A DNA stretch of 64,000 nt from an uncultured Flavobacteriales bacterium (GTDB lineage: Bacteria > Bacteroidota > Bacteroidia > Flavobacteriales_E > Vicingaceae), in assembly GCA_905479995.1 (NCBI GenBank), contig CAJQON010000017.1, positions 62,001-126,000 on the forward strand, written 5' to 3'. Below the pieces are notes generated by a model. The model was not told where the DNA came from and ran no database searches. It worked only from the letters and a program-made list of their open reading frames with translations. Every line of letters starts with the position of its first letter. Within the stretch, counting starts at the first letter, position 1. Shown in pieces: positions 1-7,940 of this stretch. Both the position numbers and the translations under genes were made by a program.

Positions 1-10
1 GAATTCATAT

Positions 11-346
11 TTATTTGTTTGTGTTAGCTATTTTTTCTCCAAGCATTTTACCAAACTCTCTCATTTCTGTTGCTACAGTTTTGTCGTTGGTTGCTCTTTC
101 GTAAGTATCGCTCATTGTAATAATAGATTGATAAAAGAAATGTTTCATTTCATCTACCATCATTTCTTTGGTCCACAAATCAATACGCAAGGTGTTGTTC
201 TCTTTTGGATCCCATAAACTAATCATAATTGCTTTTGCTTCGTTAGAGATGTCTTCGCCAACATCAGATGCGGTCCAGTTTATTTTTTCTGGTACGTTAT
301 TTTCGTCTAAAGAAACTTTAAAATTTATGTCTGATTTTTTACTCAT
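11..346 (-). CDS. gldC: gliding motility protein GldC
   Basis: This 111-residue protein has the length and sequence character of GldC, a small soluble protein that supports gliding in Flavobacterium. It has no signal peptide, begins MSKKSDINFKVSLDENNVPE and continues as an acidic alpha/beta protein. Its start overlaps the end of gldB by four bases (ATGA-type overlap), so the two are almost certainly one transcript with gldB first, as in other flavobacteria. The biochemical role of GldC is not established; it is accessory rather than a core T9SS motor part. The stop codon lies only 11 bases from the left edge, so the downstream partner, if any, cannot be seen. Confidence 0.9.
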   Translation of the reverse strand: MSKKSDINFKVSLDENNVPEKINWTASDVGEDISNEAKAIMISLWDPKENNTLRIDLWTKEMMVDEMKHFFYQSIITMSDTYERATNDKTVATEMREFGKMLGEKIANTNK

Positions 347-1356
347 GGTTTGTACTTTGATTTTTGTAATATGTTTTGGGCATTATCCTCTGTCATTAAT
401 TGACTTATGCTCACCTCAGGGTTTTTCTTCATATAGGCTTTTACAATTTGCCAGCCTACCCAGTGTCCAATTCTTCCTGGAGATCCTTCTGGAAATCCTT
501 GAATAAAAGGAGATTCTCCCATAAACTTAATAATAGTAGAAGTTTTTTTAGTGTATAATAAATCGTTGTCAATTAAGTAAAACCAAATGGGCTCGCTGTT
601 AGCATTGCACCAATTTAATTCTTCGGCTGCATAATTTATTTTTAATGTTCCCGGAGTGTTGGGCATTAATGCATCTAAAAGGTATAAAATTTTTCCTTGA
701 TGTACCATTTCCGTTAATAAGTCGGCATTGGCTTTAGGTGCTTCAAACTCGGTAGACACCCAGCCTAAAACTGCGCCAGGAACCAAATTTTCTTTGTTCA
801 TGAAGTCACTTTTGTATGCCGGAAGTCCGAGCCTGGTATAAGCTTCGTGTTTGCTTCCTAAAAACATATCTAAACCTATTCCTAAATAGTTGTCGCTGGT
901 AACAATAGCGTAGTTATACCCCGAAATATAAGTGATGATTTTTGGAATATTTTTTTTAGGAAAATAGTATTGATAATATTTAAACGTTGTTTCTAGTTCT
1001 TTTTGGTAAGTAGAAAAATCGAGGTATAAGCTGTCTGATTTTTTTTTCGTTTCAAGAATGAAAGGATCGGAAGTAAAAGCGTTTAAATGAAATTGAGCTT
1101 CTTCGCTCTCAATATTACCTATGCTAATTATGTTATTGGTAAAATCGTTAAAAAAAACAGGATAACTGGATTTTAAAAATTGGGTTCCATTTGATTTGGT
1201 GTTTGCTGTAAAAATAGCTTGATCAAAACGCTTAACCTCTAAGGGAATAGATATGTCGCTAACATCTACTTCTAGCGGGTTATTTCCACAAGAAAATAGG
1301 CTTACAAAAAATGCAAATGTTATTAAGGTTTTAAATGTTGAAAAATTGAATTTCAT
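343..1356 (-). CDS. gldB: gliding motility lipoprotein GldB
   Basis: GldB is a lipoprotein needed for gliding and T9SS function in flavobacteria. The N-terminus shows a hydrophobic stretch ending in a lipobox, VSLFSCGNN, so the mature protein starts at that Cys and is membrane anchored. The body carries the family sequence around YPVFFNDF and the C-terminal GRIGHWVGWQIVKAYMKKNPEVS segment; GldB resembles a zincin-like domain without obvious activity. I prefer the ATG at 1356 over a GTG two codons upstream because it gives a compact MKFNF signal. Here gldBC is divergent from a barrel gene, with nadE one gene further on; in Flavobacterium nadE is also a near neighbour. Confidence 0.9.
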   Translation of the reverse strand: MKFNFSTFKTLITFAFFVSLFSCGNNPLEVDVSDISIPLEVKRFDQAIFTANTKSNGTQFLKSSYPVFFNDFTNNIISIGNIESEEAQFHLNAFTSDPFILETKKKSDSLYLDFSTYQKELETTFKYYQYYFPKKNIPKIITYISGYNYAIVTSDNYLGIGLDMFLGSKHEAYTRLGLPAYKSDFMNKENLVPGAVLGWVSTEFEAPKANADLLTEMVHQGKILYLLDALMPNTPGTLKINYAAEELNWCNANSEPIWFYLIDNDLLYTKKTSTIIKFMGESPFIQGFPEGSPGRIGHWVGWQIVKAYMKKNPEVSISQLMTEDNAQNILQKSKYKP

Positions 1357-1382
1357 AAACACCTTTAGGGGTTAATAATGGC

Positions 1383-1390
1383 TAATTTTG
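1383..1390 (+). promoter_or_regulatory. candidate -7 promoter box (TAATTTTG)
   Basis: The bases TAATTTTG fit the Bacteroidetes -7 consensus TAnnTTTG and stand 19 bases before the ATG of the barrel protein gene. No clear TTG is seen at the expected -33 position, so this is a candidate only. Confidence 0.4.
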
Positions 1391-1409
1391 TATCAATAAT
1401 ACTTATTTT

Positions 1410-2216
1410 ATGATACATAAAACAAAGGTACTTACTTTAATAGTATTTGGCTTATTATTTTTAAACCTTTCTGCACAAGATGGAGATTTTGTAAATGACA
1501 AGGAAGCGAAGGTTCAGGATGAAAATAGAGCTTTTCGATTGGGTTTACATGTTACGCCAAACATTTCTTGGTTTAAGGCTAATTCTACTGGTTATGAAGG
1601 CGAAGGGACTAAAATTGGATTTAGTTATGGCTTGTCTTTTGAACGTTTTTTATCTAAAAATTACTTGATTTCTACAGGAATTGATTTGTTATATGCTGGA
1701 GGAGATTTAAAATACAAAGGAGTTACCGAAGGGCTGGCTCAAAATTATACTGCAGATGTAAATCAATCGCTAAACTTACGTTATATTGAATTGCCAATTA
1801 TATTAAAGTTAAGAACCAACGAAATTGGTTATCTCACCTACTTTGGTCAGTTTGGTTTAAAAGCTGGGTTTAACTTTAAGTCAAATGCCAACTATACTTA
1901 TTCTTACAATGATCCATTTATTCCAGTAACACAAACACATAATGAATCGGTAAAAGGAGTTGGAGATCAAATAGGGTTAATTAACTTATCTTTGGTAGTA
2001 GGTGGAGGAATTGAGTATAGTATTTCTGGAAATACCGCATTAGTTCTTGGAGTAACTTTTAACAATGGTTTTATTAATCAATTGGATAAAAAGGAGAATT
2101 TGCTCGATGCCAACGGAAATGCTGAAATTGATGTGAACGGAGATGCGATTTTATCAGAAAAAGGAGCCAGTGCTAATTTGAATTATTTTGCCTTAACTGT
2201 TGGAATTTATTTTTAA
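1410..2216 (+). CDS. outer-membrane beta-barrel protein (PorT-like porin family)
   Basis: A 268-residue protein with a signal peptide (cleavage near NLSAQ-DGDF) followed by alternating beta strands: LGLHVTPNISWF, IGFSYGLSFERFLSKNYLISTGIDLLY, YIELPIILKLR, YFGQFGLKAGF and a closing strand ending in GIYF with a terminal aromatic. This is the pattern of the Bacteroidetes porin family (OMP_b-brl_2, PorT-like) of small barrels. A substrate cannot be read from the sequence. Its TAA stop shares one base with the ATG of nadE, so the two genes are translationally coupled. It is read divergently from gldBC. Confidence 0.8.
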   Translation: MIHKTKVLTLIVFGLLFLNLSAQDGDFVNDKEAKVQDENRAFRLGLHVTPNISWFKANSTGYEGEGTKIGFSYGLSFERFLSKNYLISTGIDLLYAGGDLKYKGVTEGLAQNYTADVNQSLNLRYIELPIILKLRTNEIGYLTYFGQFGLKAGFNFKSNANYTYSYNDPFIPVTQTHNESVKGVGDQIGLINLSLVVGGGIEYSISGNTALVLGVTFNNGFINQLDKKENLLDANGNAEIDVNGDAILSEKGASANLNYFALTVGIYF

Positions 2217-3007
2217 TGGACGCACCTAAAGTAACAGAACATATTGTTTTTTGGTTAAAAGATTACATCAATGAATCTAAAACTAGTGGCTTTGTAATAG
2301 GAGTTTCTGGAGGAATAGATTCTGCTGTAACATCAACCTTGGCAGCTGAAACAGGTTTGCCTATACTTTGCATTGAAATGCCAATCTATCAAGATGCAAG
2401 CCAAGTAAGTAGAGCGCAAAACCACATTGCTTTTTTAAAGAACAACTATGCCAATGTTTCTTCTTTAGAAACAGAGTTAACAGGAGTTTATGATGCTTTT
2501 TTAGCAACAATTCCGAAAGCTGAAGAAGATGAAAGGAAAGCAATGAGTTTGGTAAACACGCGTGCTCGACTGAGAATGACTACCCTTTATTATTATGCTG
2601 CACTCCACAATTATTTAGTGCTTGGCACTGGCAATAAAGTGGAAGATTTTGGAGTAGGTTTTTATACCAAGTATGGTGATGGAGGAGTAGATGTGAGTCC
2701 AATAGCAGATTTACTAAAAACTGAAGTTTACGATATTGGCAAAGTCTTGGGTGTGCTAGAAGAAATTATGGTTGCAGCTCCAACCGATGGTTTGTGGGGC
2801 GATGAACGAACTGATGAAGATCAGATTGGCGCCAGTTACCCAGAGTTAGAGTGGGCAATGGCTGTTGCAGAAAAAGGTATTGTCGATTTTACCAAATTTA
2901 GTCCTCGTGATCATGAGGTGTTTGCAATTTATACCAAATTAAACACCATCAATCAGCATAAAATGCAACCAATTCCGGTTTGTGTTATTCCAGAAGAGTT
3001 AAAATAG
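2216..3007 (+). CDS. nadE: NH3-dependent NAD+ synthetase
   Basis: NadE makes NAD+ from deamido-NAD+, ATP and ammonia, the last step of NAD synthesis, in the cytoplasm. The PP-loop motif SGGIDSAV is near residue 31, and the family segments VNTRARLRMTTLYYYA, LGTGNKVEDFGVGFYTKYGDGGVDVSPIADLLKTEVY and APTDGLWGDERTDEDQIGASYPELE are all present. At 263 residues it is the short form without a glutaminase (nitrilase) domain, so ammonia must come from elsewhere. The start overlaps the stop of the preceding barrel gene by one base. It lies near gldBC, an arrangement often seen in flavobacteria. Confidence 0.95.
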   Translation: MDAPKVTEHIVFWLKDYINESKTSGFVIGVSGGIDSAVTSTLAAETGLPILCIEMPIYQDASQVSRAQNHIAFLKNNYANVSSLETELTGVYDAFLATIPKAEEDERKAMSLVNTRARLRMTTLYYYAALHNYLVLGTGNKVEDFGVGFYTKYGDGGVDVSPIADLLKTEVYDIGKVLGVLEEIMVAAPTDGLWGDERTDEDQIGASYPELEWAMAVAEKGIVDFTKFSPRDHEVFAIYTKLNTINQHKMQPIPVCVIPEELK

Positions 3008-3071
3008 AAAAAATAAATCTCTGATAATCAGTATTTTAGTGATTTGTTGATTGAAATTCTATACCTATAAC

Positions 3072-3101
3072 TTGTATGCATAAGAATATTATGTATATTT
3101 G
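3072..3101 (+). promoter_or_regulatory. sigma-A type promoter of the PadR gene (TTG-N19-TATATTTG)
   Basis: TTG at 3072-3074 and TATATTTG at 3094-3101 are 19 bases apart, which matches the Bacteroidetes TTG / TAnnTTTG promoter. Transcription should start a few bases after 3101, almost on the ATG at 3106. That makes the PadR message leaderless or nearly so, and rules out the upstream ATG at 3076 as the start. Confidence 0.6.
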
Positions 3102-3105
3102 TCTT

Positions 3106-3456
3106 ATGTATTCAAAAGAACTATTAAAAGGAACCCTAAAAACGATCATTTTAAAATTGCTCTCCGAAAGTGATCAGATGTACGGTTATCAAATAACTCA
3201 AAAAGTTAAAGAAATTACCGAGGGAAAAATCAACTTAACCGAAGGAGCATTGTATCCTGCGTTGCATAAGCTAGAAGCTGATGGGTTGTTGTCAACTGAA
3301 AAAATAGAAGTAGGCAACAGAGTCCGTAAGTATTACCGCTTAACGCAATCTGGAAATAATACGGCCCAAGAAAAAGTGGAAGAATTAAAAGAATTTATGG
3401 AGACATTAAAATCTATAATTAACATTAGCCCTCAAAAATTAGCATGGAGCATCTAA
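3106..3456 (+). CDS. PadR-family transcriptional regulator
   Basis: A 116-residue winged-helix repressor. It begins MYSKELLKGTLKTIILKLLSE and has the PadR core MYGYQITQKV then LTEGALYPALHKLEADGLL, followed by a wing with KYYRLTQSG and a C-terminal dimerisation helix. An in-frame ATG lies ten codons upstream at 3076, but the promoter overlaps it and PadR proteins normally start at this M(Y/N)SKEL. The last 13 bases overlap the next gene, which encodes a membrane protein with an N-terminal helical prefix. PadR genes are often paired with such membrane proteins and repress their own operon; that role is inferred here. Confidence 0.88.
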   Translation: MYSKELLKGTLKTIILKLLSESDQMYGYQITQKVKEITEGKINLTEGALYPALHKLEADGLLSTEKIEVGNRVRKYYRLTQSGNNTAQEKVEELKEFMETLKSIINISPQKLAWSI

Positions 3457-4655
3457 CTGAACAAAATATCAGTGAAATAACCACGCTAATTAAAGCTAAA
3501 GGTGTAGAAATGGAAGAGTTGGTTCATGACCTCGTAGATCATATTTGTTGTATGATTGAAGAGCGGATGGAGCAAGGCGAAAACTACACCAGTGCATTGG
3601 ATAAAACGATGAATAGCTTTGGTAATAACGGTATCCGGAACATACAGGAGGAAACCAATTATTTATTAACCAAAAATATATTAGCGATGAGAAAAACAAT
3701 GCACATTACAGGGATTACAGCAGCAATTTTACTGCTTTTAGGATCAATTTTTAAAATTCAACATTGGCCTGGAGCTGGGTTTATTTATATTTTAGGAGCA
3801 GCTTCGCTTTGCCTTTTATTTATGCCTTTATTTTTAGCGGTAAGAATTAAAGAAAAAATCGGTAAACTAAATGTCGTTAGCAATGTTGTTGGAACCATTG
3901 GAGCCATTACGATGTGTTTTGGAATATTATTTAAAATAATGTATTGGCCATTCGCTGGCATCCTAATGAACACAGGAGGTGTTTTGTTGCTTTTTATTTT
4001 TTTACCGCTTTATATTTATAGTGGGTTTAAAAGCAAACAATTAAAAACAAGTACAATCGTTCCGATAATTGTGGCAGTGGCAGGATTTAGCTTGATGTTT
4101 TCGTTGGTTAAATTAAGAAACAGCCAAGATGTAACGGATGCGATACTTAACATTCAATATACAATTTATGAGGATACTGAATCTACCTTAATAACCAACC
4201 AAAGTATTTTGAAAATTCTCCAAAATGATTCAATTACTGCTCATCATGGAGCCAACGAAATTGCACAGCAAATTAATGACATAAGTGAAGATTTAAACTT
4301 TGCAATTGCTCAAAGTATGCATCAAGAAATTCCAGAAGAGAAATTGCGTGAAACCATACGCTTAAATTATTACAGCATATCGAACGATATGGGAGATTTG
4401 GCAATGTTAAGGAAAGACGAAAGAGGCTTGCAAGACTTGGTAGATTTAATTAAAAAATATGAAGGCTTATATCTTTCTATAACTGGAGTTAAAGCAAACC
4501 TAATGATTAACAATGCCAATTTAGAAAGTTACCTCAATAGAACAAAAACACTGTTTCCGCTAGGAATAGTTATACATGACTTGAGTTTGTTAAACTTACA
4601 GGTGCAACGGCTTCATTCAAGTTTATTACAATATTATAAAGGCAAGGTTTCTTAG
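3444..4655 (+). CDS. membrane protein with two GldL-like hairpins and PadR partner
   Basis: A 403-residue protein in three parts. Residues 1-80 are a soluble helical prefix (ELVHDLVDHICCMIEERMEQG, a pattern like the HAAS/DUF1700 prefix domains next to PadR genes). Residues 86-222 hold about five membrane helices; the first two pairs repeat one hairpin, with FKIQHWPGAG at 103-112 and FKIMYWPFAG at 163-172. This K-I-x-H/Y-W-P-x-A-G motif is characteristic of GldL, the inner-membrane T9SS/gliding motor subunit. Residues 223-403 are a soluble helical domain. It is not GldL itself: no gldM follows and the size is wrong. The function is unknown; a sensor or stator-like role is speculation. A terminator follows. 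Confidence 0.75.
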   Translation: MEHLTEQNISEITTLIKAKGVEMEELVHDLVDHICCMIEERMEQGENYTSALDKTMNSFGNNGIRNIQEETNYLLTKNILAMRKTMHITGITAAILLLLGSIFKIQHWPGAGFIYILGAASLCLLFMPLFLAVRIKEKIGKLNVVSNVVGTIGAITMCFGILFKIMYWPFAGILMNTGGVLLLFIFLPLYIYSGFKSKQLKTSTIVPIIVAVAGFSLMFSLVKLRNSQDVTDAILNIQYTIYEDTESTLITNQSILKILQNDSITAHHGANEIAQQINDISEDLNFAIAQSMHQEIPEEKLRETIRLNYYSISNDMGDLAMLRKDERGLQDLVDLIKKYEGLYLSITGVKANLMINNANLESYLNRTKTLFPLGIVIHDLSLLNLQVQRLHSSLLQYYKGKVS

Positions 4656-4690
4656 TTTAGTTAGTGAATACATAAAAGCTAAGGAGAGCA

Positions 4691-4724
4691 AAAGGGTCGG
4701 CAAGTAATTGTCGGCCCTTTTTTA
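4691..4724 (+). terminator. rho-independent terminator
   Basis: A nine-base-pair stem GGGTCGGCA (4694-4702) with TGTCGGCCC (4709-4717), including two G-T pairs and a six-base loop, is followed by a run of T. It ends the PadR/membrane-protein operon. Confidence 0.8.
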
Positions 4725-4805
4725 TTATTTTTACCGTTCATCAAATTTTTGCTGTAAATACCATGTTTTATAGTCATCTTTGTTAAGCAAACTAAATTTT
4801 TGAAT

Positions 4806-7457
4806 ATGTTAAAGTGTATTGGAGCATTTTTTATCGGAGTATTATTTATTGTTGGATGTAAATCGCCAGAGCCGATTATGTTGCCAGAGCAAACCATAGA
4901 AATGGAAAACCCATTTAAAGTTGCTGAACGACCAGTTTACAATCCTTCTAACACCAAAAAAATTGATTTAATTCATGCCAAATTAGATGTTCGGTTTAAT
5001 TGGGAAAAAGCACACCTTTATGGAAAAGCAACATTAACGTTGAAACCTTACTTCTATAATCAGCAAGAAGTGGTATTGGATGCAAGAGGATTTGACATTC
5101 ATAAAATTCAGTTGCTTACCATAGGTGAGGATAGTTTGCCTTTGAGTAAAGATTTAAAGTACGATTATGATAGTTTAACAATCACCATTCATTTAGAAAA
5201 AGAGTATACCCGAAACGATACATTGACCATTTTTGTTGATTATACAGCAAAACCAAATGAATTAAAAGAAGGTGGAAGTGATGCTATAAAATCTGATAAA
5301 GGCTTGTATTTTATCAATGAAAAAGGAGAGGATAAAGAAAAACCGCAACAAATTTGGACGCAAGGAGAAACAGAAGCCAATTCGGCATGGTTTCCTACTA
5401 TTGATTCTCCAAACGAAAAAATAACCCAAGAAATTTCAATTACTATAGAAGATAAATTTAAAACCTTATCCAATGGAATTTTAACACACTCAGAGTTAAA
5501 TGGTGATGGAACGCGTACAGATTTTTGGGAGCACCATCAACAACACGCTCCGTATTTGGTAATGATGGCCATTGGCGATTTTGCTGTAGTTCAAGAAAAA
5601 TGGAGAGGAATTGATGTAGATTATTATGTAGAAAAGGAATACGAACAATATGCCAAAGAAATTTTTGGCTTAACTCCCGAAATGCTAGAGTTTTATTCCA
5701 CTAAATTGGGTGTTGATTATCCTTGGACAAAATACAGTCAGGTAGTTGTGAGAGATTATGTTTCGGGAGCAATGGAAAATACAACAGCGGTTATTCATGG
5801 CGATTTTGTGCAACAAACTCATCGAGAACTTATAGATGGTAGTGCTGGTGAAGATGTTATAGCTCATGAATTATTTCACCATTGGTTTGGCGATTTAGTG
5901 ACCTGTGAATCTTGGGCAAATCTTCCATTAAACGAATCGTTTGCAACTTATGGGGAAGTGCTTTGGAGAGAGTACAAGTATGGAGATGATAAGGCTGCAG
6001 AAGGTTTGCAAGCTGATCTTTCTACTTATTTGCAAGAAGTAAAAGAGGGCAATCATAAAAATATGATTCGTTTTGGTTACGATACTAGAGAGGATATGTT
6101 TGATAGACACACCTATCAAAAAGGTGGTAGAATATTACACATGCTAAGAAATTACATTGGAGACGATGCCTTTTTTGCTTCGTTAAAACTGTATTTAAAT
6201 GAAAATAAATATACAGATGTTGAAATGCACCAATTTCGTATGGCGTGTGAGAAAGTGACAGGAGAAGATTTAAATTGGTTTTTTGATCAATGGTTTTACG
6301 CAAAAGGGCACCCAGAACTACAGATTAAATATGCTTACAATGATTCTTTAAAAACACAAAGCATAAGTGTTACACAAATGCAAGACAATAGTAAGTTTCC
6401 GATTTATAAGTTGCCTGTTAAAATAGATCTTTATATTAATGGTAAAGTCGAGACTAAAGAAGTTACCATAGATGAGATAGAGAATGAATTTGTTTTTGAC
6501 GTAGCTAATCAACCGAATTTAGTAAACTTTGATGCTGATAAAATGTTGTTGTGTGAAAAATTAGACCAGCATAGCTTAGAGGAATGGGCATATATGTTTA
6601 ACCATGCACCTAGATATATAGATCGTTATGAGGCATTGGTTCGATTGTCGAAATCTAAAAAAGAGTTTGCTGTTGAAGCATTAATAAAAGGTCTTTCTGA
6701 TCCTTATCCTAGAATTAGAAGAACGGCAATAAATGGAATTAAAACGGCAGCAAAAGTAAAGCCTGAAGAAACTAAAACTGCATTGTTGGGAATAGCAAAA
6801 AACGATAAAACCTCTATTGCTAGAGGAGATGCTGTATATACATTAGCTACGTATTTTCCTAAAGACCCTTTGGTAAAAGAAGTGTGTATTAATGGTGTGT
6901 CTGAAGAGTCTTATTATGTAATTAGTAGCTCTTTAGAAAGCTTGGCGGAAGTGAGTTATGAAGATGCGTTGAAGTTTTCAAAAACTTTTGAAAAGGATGA
7001 AAATAAAGATATTAAATATGCTGTTTGCAAAGTATATTCAGATCATGGTGGAGCTGAACACAATGCATTTTTTATAGAAACAGCAAAAGGCCTTAATTCT
7101 TATGAGAAATACGGAGTAATTAGTTTATATGGAACATACCTTAAAAAACAAGACAATACGACTATAACCGATGCTTTACCAACTATAGAAAATGTAGCTA
7201 TTGAAGAAAAAGTTTGGTGGGTTAGAATGATCGGAATTAGCACTTTAATTGAACTGGAGGAATTGTTTGGAAACAGAATTCATATTGCTCAAAAAGAGTT
7301 GAAAGATTTAAAAGCAGGAGATGATAAAGAGTTAGATTTACGAAATACCATTGATGCTAATAAATTGCTTAAAGTGAAAATAGAAGCAATTATATTAAAA
7401 GTTAAAGAGACCGAAAAAAACGAGCGTTTAAAAGCAATGCTAGGCTTATCAAGATAA
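4806..7457 (+). CDS. M1 family aminopeptidase, lipoprotein
   Basis: A zinc aminopeptidase of the M1 (PepN/LTA4H) family, about 883 residues. The signal ends in the lipobox LFIVGC, so it is lipid-anchored, probably in the periplasm or outer membrane. The N-terminal beta saddle is followed by the substrate motif GAMENTT and the zinc site HELFHHW (near residue 354) with the downstream Glu in NESFATY. After residue 600 the sequence turns into helical pairs (YIDRYEALVRLSKSK, DPYPRIRRTAINGI) that look like HEAT repeats. I choose the ATG at 4806; a TTG two codons upstream is possible. It should trim N-terminal residues from peptides; the natural substrate is unknown. Confidence 0.92.
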   Translation: MLKCIGAFFIGVLFIVGCKSPEPIMLPEQTIEMENPFKVAERPVYNPSNTKKIDLIHAKLDVRFNWEKAHLYGKATLTLKPYFYNQQEVVLDARGFDIHKIQLLTIGEDSLPLSKDLKYDYDSLTITIHLEKEYTRNDTLTIFVDYTAKPNELKEGGSDAIKSDKGLYFINEKGEDKEKPQQIWTQGETEANSAWFPTIDSPNEKITQEISITIEDKFKTLSNGILTHSELNGDGTRTDFWEHHQQHAPYLVMMAIGDFAVVQEKWRGIDVDYYVEKEYEQYAKEIFGLTPEMLEFYSTKLGVDYPWTKYSQVVVRDYVSGAMENTTAVIHGDFVQQTHRELIDGSAGEDVIAHELFHHWFGDLVTCESWANLPLNESFATYGEVLWREYKYGDDKAAEGLQADLSTYLQEVKEGNHKNMIRFGYDTREDMFDRHTYQKGGRILHMLRNYIGDDAFFASLKLYLNENKYTDVEMHQFRMACEKVTGEDLNWFFDQWFYAKGHPELQIKYAYNDSLKTQSISVTQMQDNSKFPIYKLPVKIDLYINGKVETKEVTIDEIENEFVFDVANQPNLVNFDADKMLLCEKLDQHSLEEWAYMFNHAPRYIDRYEALVRLSKSKKEFAVEALIKGLSDPYPRIRRTAINGIKTAAKVKPEETKTALLGIAKNDKTSIARGDAVYTLATYFPKDPLVKEVCINGVSEESYYVISSSLESLAEVSYEDALKFSKTFEKDENKDIKYAVCKVYSDHGGAEHNAFFIETAKGLNSYEKYGVISLYGTYLKKQDNTTITDALPTIENVAIEEKVWWVRMIGISTLIELEELFGNRIHIAQKELKDLKAGDDKELDLRNTIDANKLLKVKIEAIILKVKETEKNERLKAMLGLSR

Positions 7458-7496
7458 TGCTCTTGTTTTAAAGTAATGTAAGTATCTTATTATCAG

Positions 7497-7504
7497 TATA
7501 TTTG
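7497..7504 (+). promoter_or_regulatory. candidate -7 promoter box (TATATTTG)
   Basis: TATATTTG fits TAnnTTTG and lies 31 bases before the TTG start of the small STAS-like gene. It supports an independent transcript for that gene. No TTG is found at the matching -33 distance. Confidence 0.4.
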
Positions 7505-7535
7505 GTTAGGTTTGTGCAGCACTATTCACTTATAG

Positions 7536-7940
7536 TTGATTTTAGAAAAAGAACATATTACCCAAAAGTCCATTGATTTAGGATTTGCTGTTGTTACTCT
7601 CAGAAACGATGGGATAGTAAATACGCAAATTACAATTACCGATTCTGTTGATCTCGATCAGGCAAAATTATTGTTGAAAGCTTATTTAGATATAACCGAC
7701 AAGACAAAAACTCCTCATTTGTTTACACCAACCAAATTTGTTATTATGGATAAAGAGGTGATGGCATTTGTGAAAAATGAGGCCAATAAATATGGTAAGG
7801 CAGATGCGTTTGTTATTCAATCATTACCGCAAAAAATCATTGGCAATTTTTACCTTAAGGTTGTTAAGCCATCAGTTCCAACACGACTATTTAATTCTGA
7901 AGATGAGGCAGTTGAATGGTTGAGAGGGTATTTAGATTAG
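7536..7940 (+). CDS. STAS/SpoIIAA-like small protein
   Basis: A 134-residue soluble protein that begins at TTG; no ATG occurs before residue 72 (MDKEV), and the frame is closed shortly upstream, so TTG is the best start. The fold reads as alternating strands and helices with LGFAVVTLRNDGIVNTQITITDSVDLDQAKLLLKAYLDI and a final EDEAVEWLRGYLD helix. This fits the Bacteroidetes STAS/SEC14-like (SpoIIAA-type) proteins that carry an EWL motif near the C-terminus. No phosphorylation Ser is obvious. Its stop overlaps by four bases the stop of the oppositely read SGNH gene. The function is unknown. Confidence 0.7.
   Translation: MILEKEHITQKSIDLGFAVVTLRNDGIVNTQITITDSVDLDQAKLLLKAYLDITDKTKTPHLFTPTKFVIMDKEVMAFVKNEANKYGKADAFVIQSLPQKIIGNFYLKVVKPSVPTRLFNSEDEAVEWLRGYLD

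Noticed and set aside
2361-2543. Open frame antisense to nadE
   Set aside because: It overlaps the nadE coding region entirely, has no start signal or family similarity, and is a shadow frame.
6085-6303. Minus-strand open frame within the M1 aminopeptidase gene
   Set aside because: It lies on the reverse strand of conserved coding sequence and has no promoter or domain.
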